64,000 nt of DNA, taken from Amorphophallus konjac (lineage: Eukaryota > Streptophyta > Magnoliopsida > Alismatales > Araceae). This document shows, one piece after another, positions 54,456-64,000 of this stretch; position 1 is the first letter of the stretch, and the number at the start of each line of letters is the position of its first letter. The notes below the pieces were generated by a model that was given only the letters and a program-made list of their open reading frames with translations, had not been told where the DNA came from and ran no database searches. The DNA lies in NCBI GenBank assembly GCA_022559845.1, contig CM040123.1, positions 294,178,642 to 294,242,641 of the forward strand. The letters run 5' to 3'. The position numbers were made by a program, and so were the translations under genes.

Positions 54456-57008
54456 TTATAAGGTGCTAGATCCGCCACATGAGAAATGGGGAGAATCCCA
54501 AAACCCTTTTTGAAAGTTCAACCCATAAGCCGGGTTGCCAAAGCCACTCGGAACTTGACAAGGTCCAAGTCCTCGTGCCCTCAATTTGGAGGTGACCCTG
54601 GGGTAGAGCCACTCCAAAGTCATCATCGTCAAGTTACCAACTTGGAATTCCAAGTGGCGCTCATGAGTTTTTGCTCGCTTGTTGTGAATATCACCGCTTG
54701 CTGCTTGATATGTGCTTGGATGTATATGCCATGCTTGATGATGCGATGTGAGTGGGCAATGTTTGGTATGCAAAGGTGGTCCGGGGCAGCCACATGTAGA
54801 TCGATCATGCTTTGATGCTATGAAGATTGTGACAGACTCAGGGGGGCCGGGACATCCATAGATGAACCTTTTATGCATGGGTATGACAAATGTCGGGGGA
54901 CCCGGACATCCATGTATGCTCCTCTCATACTTAAGACTCATGATGAATGAGGGTGGGCCAATACATCCAAATACGGTCCACTTATGCTTCCTACTTGACA
55001 TGTGGGTGATGTAAATGAATGTACCCGACTTATGAATCATGCCAAGTGGTGTTGTATGCCAAGACTTATGCACTCTTGTGACAAAGATGTCTCCTATGTG
55101 TGGGCCTTTGGACTTCCATTGGAATGGGTCGAAGGGGTCTAGAAAGGTGGATATCATGAGATGGGGCACTTCCTCGATCCCTAGGTGTATACCACCCAAA
55201 GTCATGGTTCCCATGGTGTAACCCGGGTCTAGGATGGGGTGGATTGGATCAAACATGGTGGGTTGGGGTAGGGAAAGGTAGGTGGTAGTTAAGGTGGTTG
55301 GGTTACTCGGGTTCCTTGACTCCCATTGGAATGGATCATAGGGATCATAAAGTGGGTTACCAAGGGGCTCCATGTCCTCAAGGTCCTCAAAAGGTGATGA
55401 GTCGTCTTCTTCTAGTGGAATGGTTGGGCCGGTGTATGGGGTGGGCTGGTTGGTCAAGGTTTTAGGAATCACAATGGTAGGGGAGTGGACCAGGATGGGC
55501 TCTTCCACTATGGGGAGAAGGAAAAGGATGTCACTAGTGTAGCAACCAATAGTGCAAACCGAGGAGATAGACCCAATGCATGGGTGGATGAGGTTAAGGC
55601 TCTTGGGTTGGTCAGCTCCTAGGGCCAATAAAGAAGTCAAGTCTGATTGTCACTTTAGACCTTTGAGGAGATCATCCCAATCTTCTACCTCATAGTAGGA
55701 TTGGATTGTGGTGTGATAGGAGTGGAGGGGAACAATTTGGGATGGATATCCCAAAGGTGAGAGAGGTGGGGGTGAGCTAGGAAGGGTGGGTCCTTGCTTG
55801 AGCCATTGGAGTATATGCTCATTCATGGTGAAGGTGGGTGACTCTTGAGGATCCGGGCTATTTGAAGTGGTAAAGGGTTGAGGCTTTTCCTTACCATTGG
55901 TGTGATCTTGGGCTTCCTTATGGGTGGGAATGGGTTCTGGACTAGCATCTACTCCCATGTGGAGGGTTGTGGAGGTTTCAATTCCTAGTGTTAATGGGTT
56001 GGGTAGGTCTAATGCGGGAGAATTGGTGATAGCTGGAGCATGGTGCACTTGGGGTGGTGGGCAAGGGTGGACTTGGATCGGAAGGGGAAGTAGAGGAGGC
56101 CTAGGTTGGGGAAAGATTGGTGTAGGAAGCGGGAGGTGAGTTGGGTGAGGGGTTTTGGGTTTGGGGATGGTGGCCATTATGGGCCTTGGTGGAGGGGTGG
56201 ACACGGTGTCCACATGGTTTTTAATGGTGAGGGTTGGATGAGTGGTGGTCACCATGGAGGGAATTGGGTCGGTTAGGGGTCTCTTGCCCTTGGGATCATT
56301 TGGGGTGGAAGTGGGGGCTAAAGAGGCTTGACTAGTGTAGGTTAGTGAAGGGGGTTTTGGTTGGGGTGTGGGGGCCCTCATGGGATTAGGTGGGGAGGTG
56401 GAGGCCTTGGAGACTTGAGTTCTAGTGGTAAGGGTTTGGACGGGTGGGTTTGGAGGAGTGAGAGTGCTCCTCGAGTTTTGGTAACCCGGGTAGGAAGGGG
56501 ACATATATTTTGTTCTAAGTTGCTCCTTCATGTCCTTCCAAGTGGTGATGGGAGTTTCCCTTCTAAGTATCTTTAGCCCGACAATTTGCATCCAATAAGT
56601 TTCCGCCCGTTTGGTAAGTTGCATTTTGGCAACCAATGCCTTTTCATCCTCGGATATATGATACCAAGTGAAGTATTGGTCCATTGTAGCTTCCCAATCT
56701 AAATATTCTCTAGGAGAGGTTCCATCAAAGGTGGGAAGTGGGAAAGGGACCATTCTATCGTCTGTCCTTGGGGCGGGCCTATTTTCTCCAAGTTGGTTGA
56801 GTCGGTCCGATATGTTATCAAGCCGCTCATTGGCATAGGTCAAGGCTTTCATGAAGTAGTTGACATGGCCAGGGAAGTTATGGGTGTTAGTGGTAGGCAT
56901 CTCTTGGTGGCTTGGACTTATGGAGTGCTCCGATTGGTAAGGTTGATATGAGGTGGCCATACTAGGGGACAAGAGTGATGCACTTGAAGACTCTAAATGC
57001 ATAGACAT
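54456..57008 (-). pseudogene. Gag-like ORF of E with one in-frame stop
   Basis: A single frame from 57008 (ATG; a second ATG reading MATSYQ lies 16 codons on) to the stop at 54456, interrupted only by TGA at 55650-55652, probably CGA to TGA. Residues ~85-170 are the capsid-type Retrotrans_gag region (PLPTFDGTSPREYLDWEATM, KALVAKMQLTKRAETYW, WKDMKEQLRTKY). A long Pro/Thr-rich linker follows. After the stop come acidic repeats (DPYDPFQWES, DPFDPFQWKS) and four GC.GPP motifs 54780-54990. No zinc knuckle or protease seen. Would form particles in trans-complemented transposition. Confidence 0.82.
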
Positions 57009-57045
57009 ACTCTAGGACCAACTTGATAGAGATAAGTTGTGAACT

Positions 57046-57058
57046 TGCTCTGATACCA
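57046..57058 (-). other. Primer-binding site of E
   Basis: Minus strand TGGTATCAGAGCA, two bases inside the 5' LTR end; initiator tRNA-Met type. Confidence 0.9.
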
Positions 57059-57060
57059 CT

Positions 57061-59681
57061 TGATGTAAAACCGACCTTGGACCTATTTTGCAAGCATTCA
57101 AGTTTGAGCAGCGGACTCACACTAGTGAGCTCACCCGTATGGCACACACTAGGGCCCGAAGGCAACAAGGCGATGTTGGAGAGGGTCCGAGGTGGGACCA
57201 TGAGGCTCCAAGAGTTGGCAAGCTTGGGGAGAACCCAAAATGGGCCTAGGATGTCCAAATCATGGGCGGCCAACACACCAAGGGTGTGGGTTAAGTGGAT
57301 TCACTCTCAACTCGCCCGCGGTGGTCACTCAATTTGGTGGCAATGTAAAATCGGACACTCTCTTACCGCCGACGGAGTAACTATAGCAATACTAAGCTAA
57401 GCAAGTCCAATACAGCAATGAGGGATGTTCAGGAGCTCACCTAGCCGGTGTGAAGATGCCGACTCCGGCCGGAGACGGGGGCGAGCGGGGAGGCGAGGGT
57501 ATGTACCCGCACGCCGCGTCGGTGTCGCTTCAACCTGAAAGTGTAAAGAGTACAACACTACGCCTCTCGCAGGAGGGATGATCTTGGGGTGGGGATTAAG
57601 TTAATTACATCCAAAACTACCTCCACGCAGGGAGGGGCCTTCAGCCGGCCAAGCGGGTTGGGGATTACGCAATGAAACTTGACCTCCCGAGCTCCACCGG
57701 TTCTGCCCTGCTTCAGGTTCACTGGACAGACAGTCGGAGACGGTGCTGCCACGGGTTCCACGGAACTCGGATCTTGACGAGACCAGTGCCAAAAGTTTGC
57801 CAACTGACAGAGGATGAAGCTTGAATTTTTGGGGAAGCTTTGATACTCGGGGCTGACCGCGCCGGCGACTGGAACAGGACAGAAGCGTCTGGTCTCTGGC
57901 GGGTACCGAACTGATGCAGAAGGTTACAGAAGTCACTGTGAGCTCCCCGGACTCCGATTGGAATGAAACTGGTGGTGATGCGATCGTGGTCGGGGTAGCT
58001 TCGAGCCGGAGTTGACGGGGATGCGATCCGATGTCGGTGGAGAGAGGGGTAACCGGAGGAGTGAGGACTGGTCTAACCTGGGACCACAGAGGGCAGTCTG
58101 CCGTCTCCGACGAAGAAAATTGGAGCAGAGGGTTCCGGTGTCCGATTGAGTCCCTTCTTCTTGGAGGTGGCAGCTAGCTTGAAGTAGTTTCTTTCCTCCA
58201 AAAATGGCGCTCAGATCCTTCACGAGCTGGCCGTGGCAGAGTCTGGGACCGGACTGATTGATTCTGCCTCTGTCTGGTGCAGATCAATGTGGCTGGTTGC
58301 AGAGAGTGCCACGATCTCTAACGAGCTCTGATTGAGGCGAGACCTGAACCGTTGGAACCGTAGCCGAGTCTTCTTTCTGTCGGCACCGACGGCGACAGTC
58401 GGAAGATGTCGGAGAAGACCGGGATGATCAGATGAGTAGAGGGGTGTCGGTTCTGGCTCCTGTAAACTGACCTGACACACTTGGAGTAGAAAACTTGTAA
58501 CTTGAGATGCCGATGTCCAAATGCAGCTCTGCTTCTTTAGGATGAAAGAGGACTTGAGAGGGAAGAACTTTACTGAAGAACACTTGATCTGAATCCCAAA
58601 AGGTTCATCGTGGTCGGGCTTCCAATCTCGCTCTGGTTCTCTGCCTAGGGTCTTCTGTGCAGTCGTGGAAGATCAGCTCCTGCGGATAGCTCCGACTTCG
58701 GAAGCCGGCGAGACCACCACCGTTGGAAAGCTATCTCGATGACGATTCCATAAATGTAGGCCTTGCCACCTGAATCTTTGAGACACGGTCGTGGCTGCCT
58801 CTGCAAGTTGCTGCAACTCTGCTGTCTGAAACAGAGGTTGAATGAGAAGAAGATGAGGGGGTGGGGAAGGGGATGGCCAAGAGAGTAAGAGGTGGAGGGT
58901 GAACTTGGCTGGTATGGGGAAGGGGGGCTGCGACTTTGGGTGGTTTGGGAGGTGGGGAGATGGAAGGGCACTGCCCTAGGGAGAGGGAAATTCGAATTTG
59001 GGCTTAGGGAAGAGCCCCTTCAACCTTGGGGAGAGGAAGGGGTGCTTAGGAAGTGGTGTTGGGTAGTTGGGGGTTGGGAGGTGGGGTGTGGATTGGAGGA
59101 TGCCACCTTGGGTTGGGGGGGAGTTAAATGGGTGTATGGGGAAGGGGAGAGGTCTTAATGAGGGGTGAATGGGGAGGAGAGAGAAAATTCCGAAAATTGG
59201 GTGGAGGGAGAGAGAGAGAGAGAGATAAAGAGAGAGAGAGAGATAATGGGTGAGAGAGGGAAGAGAGATTTGGTAGAGAGGAGTAAGACTAGAGAATTTT
59301 TTCTATTCAAATGATTCTTCAAAAGTTGTTACATATGAGGAGTGGGGTGGCCTATTTATAGGCACATGACTTTTTTCACAAAGGACCCTAACAAAAGACA
59401 CAATGACTAATAACCGAAGGGAAGAGGGGGCATCCATGGGCCTAGCCCAATGAGATGGGCCCAATAACCTATCAAACCAACATAATGACTCAATACTTAG
59501 GAAAATGACTCAACAACCTAGGTACGTGACTCAAATAAAGGGAAAATTACATGATATTGACTCAAAGAAAATGTGAAGATTACATGACTAGACTCAAAAA
59601 TACATGACTAACATAATGGCGCTTGCCGACGAACAATCCGAGTCCGGAGAAAATGTGGAGGGGCAAGGGATGCCCTCATCA
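57061..59681 (-). repeat. 5' LTR of E (right)
   Basis: Full-length partner of 51529-54147 with scattered single-base differences, suggesting a fairly recent insertion. It has the same GA microsatellite (59207-59241) and TATA box. Confidence 0.93.
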
Positions 59682-60116
59682 GTTGCATCTCATGGCATTG
59701 CTCATGTATTCATTTTTGTAACTCATGAACTCAGACTTTGTAAGTCTAAATAACTCTGTTGTCGGCTAAAACAATGGATGATGACTTTGGCTGGTCAATC
59801 TTATAGTGCTTGGATGAAGCCTTGTGTTTTATGTTGTGATGCTTCTATAATGTTTCAGCTTGGTGCATGGAAAGAATGTGCATTCAACATTGTAGTTGTG
59901 GTTTGATGTAATGTTGGGGTTCCCCTACCTTTGGTCCGTGGCCTTGATTTCATTCATCTTGTTAAATCCTTTTCAGTTCACATGGTTATGTATATGGAGG
60001 CTTTCATGTTAATTTTTTGTTAGTTGAGGTGTTGATTCGAAATTTTGTAAATAAAAGTTTTCTTGTCAATCCTTAAATCTAGCAGAGTATTTTGTCATCA
60101 TCAAAAAGGGGGAGAC
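59682..60116 (+). other. 3' untranslated region of C, with PPT
   Basis: Begins with the E TSD (59682-59686) and continues the C sequence interrupted at 51528. It ends in the PPT AAAAAGGGGGAGA (60103-60115), the Sirevirus form, immediately before the 3' LTR. No ORF. Confidence 0.85.
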
Positions 60117-60554
60117 TGTTGAACCCCTGCGTGAATGTTCTATTTGTTGGATTTTGATGATGACCAAACACTATATTAGACTAGAACTATTGTTGGATGA
60201 ATAAATTTCATCAAACTCATTTTGAACTGCTTTACTATGTAATTACCTTTTTCTTCTTAGATCATGATCTACTAATGATGTCGGAGGAGGTATTTTTGTA
60301 GGATCAAGATCATCTCTCTTTGAGTAAGTGCTTTGAGTTATATTTGTCAAAGTTTCAATCTAACTCCAATTTTGTGTTTTTACAGTACTCAGGAATGAAG
60401 CTCACTTCCTAACTCATTCAAGGATGCTTGGTGAGATCCAAACAAAACCTTACCCTTTGATTAGTTGTTTTCCTTTATAGAAGCCATGGGTTGACCGCAA
60501 GGGTTGATCCCTGTTTATAACCAGCACATAGATTTGTTTAACATGTTTGATTAC

Positions 60555-60860
60555 ATGGGGTGGACCCCAAGGGTCGACCCCTTGGTGGCTGATAACTCTT
60601 TATTTTCTTTTTGTTGTGAAGTAGTTCATGGGTCGACCCCATGGGTCGACCCCTAGGTGCTCCCGAGCCATCGGGTGTTAGTTTTCAGCAATTCGGTGCG
60701 TGGGTCGACCCCATGGGTCGACCCTTTTTGGTACCCGAGCCCCTTGGGTTTCTCAGTTTTTGCAAGGTGTGCACAATGGGTCGACCCCATGGGTCGACCC
60801 CTCGAAATTCCCATTCTAGGGCACCCTTGTCCCGTGTTGTAGTGTCTTCAAGGGTCGACC
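60555..60860. promoter_or_regulatory. GGGTCGACCC palindrome array in right LTR C
   Basis: At least eight GGGTCGACCC palindromes, mostly in pairs separated by a few bases (ATGGGTCGACCCCATGGGTC pattern), ending about 130 bases before the TATA box. Confidence 0.87.
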
Positions 60861-60987
60861 CCTAGAGTTTCGGACCGCCAGTCTGGTTCGAGATACGTTT
60901 CGTGGCCGCCGTTTTTGATCCTGTTTTGCCCTAAAGTTGGGAGATCTGAGGCTCCCATCTTGTCACGTGTCCCCCCGTCCTTGGGAC

Positions 60988-60994
60988 TATAAAA
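60988..60994 (+). promoter_or_regulatory. TATA box of right LTR C
   Basis: TATAAAA, conserved with the left copy at 8363-8369. Confidence 0.65.
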
Positions 60995-61828
60995 GCAATG
61001 ATTAGGGCGACCATATATGGTGAGGAAAGAGGCATATTCGAACTCATCCCTTTTTGTCTTGCAGGAGAAGAAAGTTTGTGGGGAGCCTTTCAATGTGCGA
61101 ATAGAAGAAGTCTACTTCGAGAATAGGCTGATCCCCTTGCTGATTAGATGCATCCTGAGCAAGGATTGAAGCTTCTCCTCCTTATATGAAGCTGGGCAAC
61201 ATGGATCTCGAGCTGCACATCATCATTCGGGCTTCCTCTTGAAGATCTGTCTACATCCTGCATCACCGACCAAGAAATGAAGAACTTCAGTTGGGTCATC
61301 GTTTGAAAGGGGGATTTCTGGCGACCTCAAGATCTTTATTGCATATATTCTTTTCATTCTATTTCAGTTCTGAAGGATCATTGTATATTTGAATATTTTT
61401 CTTGAACGAAATACTATGTGTGTGTGTGCGTTTGCCGGTCGCAGCGCACGTGTGTGTGTGTGGCTGTGTGCTTCACAGCGTGTGTGTGTGTGGGTTTTCA
61501 CTATATAGTGGAAGCAATCCTCACTCTGTGAGGGGTGGACATAGGGGACACTGTTGTGAACCCGAACCACCTAAAATCCTATTGTTCATTGTGGTTTGCT
61601 TCTACGTTCTTTCACGAGTGGGCTTCTTGTCTAGCGGAGTGTTGTTCAAATCTCGTCTGTTCAGATTTCTCTATATTTCCGCTGTTCATGTGTTTGCTTC
61701 ATCAGGTGAGAAGAGTGTGCTTCATTTATTGTCCTTCCAGTTAATCTTTTCAAAAAGTTCTTTGCTGAATTTTTTATTGCCAATCAATTCACCCCTCCCC
61801 TCTTGATTGCCATCTACCGGGGACAACA

Positions 61829-61959
61829 ATCTCCGATCTTCTGCCAACCTCCTTGAGTCACGTGCACATCATTTGGGGCAGGTGCAGCCTTCCCGGCCGA
61901 ACTTGCAGTCCCGGCCATGGCTCGGGATGGGATGGTACCGTTGCGTATTGCTATCGAAA

Positions 61960-61998
<39 letters not shown>

Positions 61999-62839
61999 GG
62001 AATAAACTAATTCAAATCACGTGTTATCTCTTTTGGTTAAGTGTTTCGCCGTTTCAACGGATTTCTCTGGCTTCGAATCATAGCTTCAACATAAGGTTTC
62101 CATAATTTTTTATTTGTCACCCTTGCGAACCCATTTTATACCCTTAACAGCTATTTGTCACCATGACTACTGATAGCCGTCGCCTTAGCATTTTCCCTGG
62201 TACACTGAAGTCATCATGCTAACTCATTTTTCACCCTTACCGCTCGATTTGTCATCGATACCTTGAAAATTTTCACCATTGTTTCCACATTTGTCACCCT
62301 TATGCCGCTAATTGTGTTGTCTTGTTGCAACTGTTCATCATGATTAGATAGATAGGTCGATGCACCTACCAAATGCATCGACGCATCTGAATAGTTTAAT
62401 GTATTCATTCACACCTTTTTGCTTGTCCTCATGAATATGCATGAGTCTGCATTCTTTGAGTACCTATTGCAATATCTCATGAAGCATATTTTATAAGAGT
62501 TTAAATGGTTAACTCTTAAGGAAGGACATTTTGGTAATTTACCCTATTAAATTGGTAAATTTAAAGTGGACCCTGATTTCTCAACTCTCTCTCACTTCTA
62601 AGCTTTTATTATTGTCTGCTTTTTTCAACCTCGGCCAAGCTCTCTCTACCTCGGTGCATCATCGTCCTTCTCCGTAACTCCTTGAAAACCCTAAGTCTTA
62701 GCATCACCTTCATACGTCGGTGCACCATAGGTTTCCCTCCATATCTCCATCATCATGTTAAAGTCAAAAACTCACCTCTCCTTGTTTTACTATTACCCTA
62801 TCTCTTACAGTGTCTCTCTCCAGCCTCTTGTCTACTTCA
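61829..62839 (+). repeat. D flank (right copy): non-coding sequence upstream of env-like gene
   Basis: Matches 9206-10202. Contains an AT microsatellite at 61962-61996 (longer than the left copy), then AT-rich sequence and a leader with AAAACCCTAAG shortly before the ATG at 62840. It resembles the pol-env spacer and leader of a Sirevirus, so D is probably an older Sirevirus into which C inserted. Confidence 0.8.
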
Positions 62840-64000
62840 ATGTCTTCGCCAACTACAAGAAGCAGAGGAAAGCCGATAGTCTGACAGAAATAGCCTGCGG
62901 TTGATGTATCAAGATGAAAGGAACCTTGGTCCAAGCGATCTCATGATCGAGTTGCATCTGCCAGTGGATCTCATCAGTCGGAGTCAACAAAAGCGACAAA
63001 AAGGAAGGATCAAGAGTCAGATAGAGAGGCAACTCAGAAAAGAGTTAAGAAGAGTTTCATAAGGATAGAGCTCAGAGATGAAGGTGACGAACCAAGTGAA
63101 ACAATGAGAATTCTTTTTCCAAGGTACATTGATATACATGACCACCAACTGCTTGAAAATTTTCCTGAATTAATAGAGTTGATTGAATTTCAAGGATGGA
63201 AGAAGTTTATCAGTAAGCATAAAATCTATTATCCCAAGTTGGTGACTGAATTCTATGGAAACCTGAAATATGATGCTATCATTCCAAAGTTTTGGACTCA
63301 TGTTAGAGGAGTTGAAATTGAGATCACTAAGCGACTATTGCATGAAGCTCTTAGAATTCCAGAGGGTGGAGCTGAAGAAGTTGGTTTTTTCTATGATAAA
63401 TTTGAAGCATATTCAATTATGACTGGTTTACCCCACAATCCTTAGGATGAAAATCAGAGCTACATCACTAGCTTCAACACCAATCGGTTTCCTCCCTTAC
63501 AAAGACTGCAACACCACATTTTTACTACAATCATAACACCTCCAGGTGGTGGTCGAGGTCGGCTAACTGTGACCCAAAGATTCCTATTCTACTACATGTT
63601 CAAGAACATCAAGGTCTGTTTGCTAGACCTGATGATTTAGATAATGGGTTTCTATAAGAATGCTTGAAAACATTTACCATATGCAGTGTAGTTGACTACA
63701 ATATTCAAGATAATAAATATTCTGTTGAAAAATAAGAAATTCAAGGAAATCCCTACGTCAAATATCTATACAATGGATTTTTTTGAAAAGTATATGAAAT
63801 TTAAAAAGGTCAGAGATAATATTTTAAGGCAATTACCTGGGGATAATCCGCCACAAGTGGTTGAGCAGTCTCAACATCAGCCTAAGCAGCTAGAACAACA
63901 ACTTGATCAACCTGAAGAACAAGCTCAACAGATGGAGCAGCAGGTTGAGCAAATGCAACAACAACAACAAGAACAAGAACAGCAATAGCAAGCAGAACAA
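62840..64000 (+). pseudogene. Env-like gene of older Sirevirus D (runs off window)
   Basis: From ATG 62840, the same frame carries early stops (within the first 35 codons) and then opens at about 62945. The central domain matches the C env-like gene (FYGNLKYDAI, FNTNRFPPLQRLQHHIFTTII, GGGRGRLTVTQRFLFYYMF). A TAG at 63443-63445 and more stops near 63638-63690 break it. The C-terminal part is Gln-rich (63850-63988), as in the C gene, which is Gln/Glu-rich at the matching place. Function of the class is unknown. The gene continues past the window edge. Confidence 0.78.

Larger units (their letters stand above)
51529..59681 (-). mobile_element. Non-autonomous gag-only LTR element E (TR-GAG-like)
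   Basis: 8153 bases with two ~2620-base LTRs, TSD GTTGC, initiator-Met PBS and a single gag-like ORF of about 850 codons. There is no protease, RT, RNase H or integrase. Gag resembles chromovirus Gypsy Gag. Elements with long LTRs and only gag are known in plants as TR-GAG. It must borrow enzymes from an autonomous partner not present here. It lies in the 3' region of C. Confidence 0.92.
10574..61828 (+). mobile_element. Sirevirus-type Copia element C (5'-truncated, holding A/B and E)
   Basis: Order on the plus strand: LTR tail, PBS, gag, protease, integrase, RT, RNase H, env-like gene, PPT and 3' LTR, the layout of Copia Sireviruses (Maximus/SIRE). It is split twice: gag by A (11378-44750) and the region after env by E (51529-59681). 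Removing these joins the flanks exactly at their TSDs. The coding region carries many nonsense codons and at least three frameshifts, so the copy is dead. Confidence 0.92.
60117..61828 (+). repeat. 3' LTR of Sirevirus C
   Basis: TGTTGAACC...GGACAACA, 1712 bases. Palindrome array 60555-60860 with intact GGGTCGACCC pairs, TATAAAA at 60988-60994, TG-rich tract 61415-61492. Followed by ATCTC and the D flank. Confidence 0.95.

Overview
The window is plant repeat DNA, almost certainly from an angiosperm with a large genome. I see no host housekeeping gene, tRNA or rRNA. Everything recognisable is transposable-element sequence: Sirevirus-type Copia elements with env-like genes, a giant Ty3/Gypsy element of the Tat (Ogre/Retand-like) lineage, its non-autonomous relative, a gag-only LTR element, a CACTA transposase remnant and solo LTRs. 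The species cannot be named from this.

Layout, left to right. 1-1790: a minus-strand Sirevirus (called G) with gag start, PBS and LTR. 2150-3758: decayed CACTA (En/Spm) TNP2-like transposase. 5106-7486: a 180-bp direct repeat (F) flanking a solo LTR (H, 5418-7134). 7492-9205: solo LTR of Sirevirus C, then 1.35 kb of older Sirevirus sequence (D), then a repair-like junction (10554-10573) into the truncated 5' LTR of C. C runs 10574-61828 and holds two insertions. The first, in its gag gene, is the giant Tat element A (11378-44750, minus strand, TSD GACCT). The second, downstream of its env-like gene, is the gag-only element E (51529-59681, minus strand, TSD GTTGC). A is interrupted by B (20007-33336), a non-autonomous relative whose 4.9-kb left part is repeated at its right end. 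After the 3' LTR of C, D continues with its env-like gene to the window end. Inferred order: D, then C, then its tandem duplication; A and E entered C later, and B entered A last.

Element A is about 20 kb without B. Its minus strand encodes gag, an aspartic protease, a G-patch segment, RT/RNase H, a second archaeal-type RNase H and integrase, broken by a few stops and frameshifts. Its plus strand carries two plant-mobile-domain (PMD)-like genes antisense to the element. The second (16294-20006) is modelled here with eight exons, all open and in phase up to the B insertion, while the sense polyprotein is broken.

The most unusual signal is a family of short palindromic units (left arm ACGCC or ACGAC, loop, right arm GGCGT or GTCGT, usually then TTAATT). 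By eye about 70 copies occur, in tandem groups, in the non-coding parts of A and B: upstream of the TATA box in the LTRs, upstream of both antisense genes, in intron 1 of the second PMD gene, and in the leaders. Arms change together, so the palindrome is kept rather than the sequence. The Sireviruses carry an unrelated palindrome (GTCGAC core), also in arrays just upstream of TATA boxes, including a probable internal promoter for the env-like gene of C.
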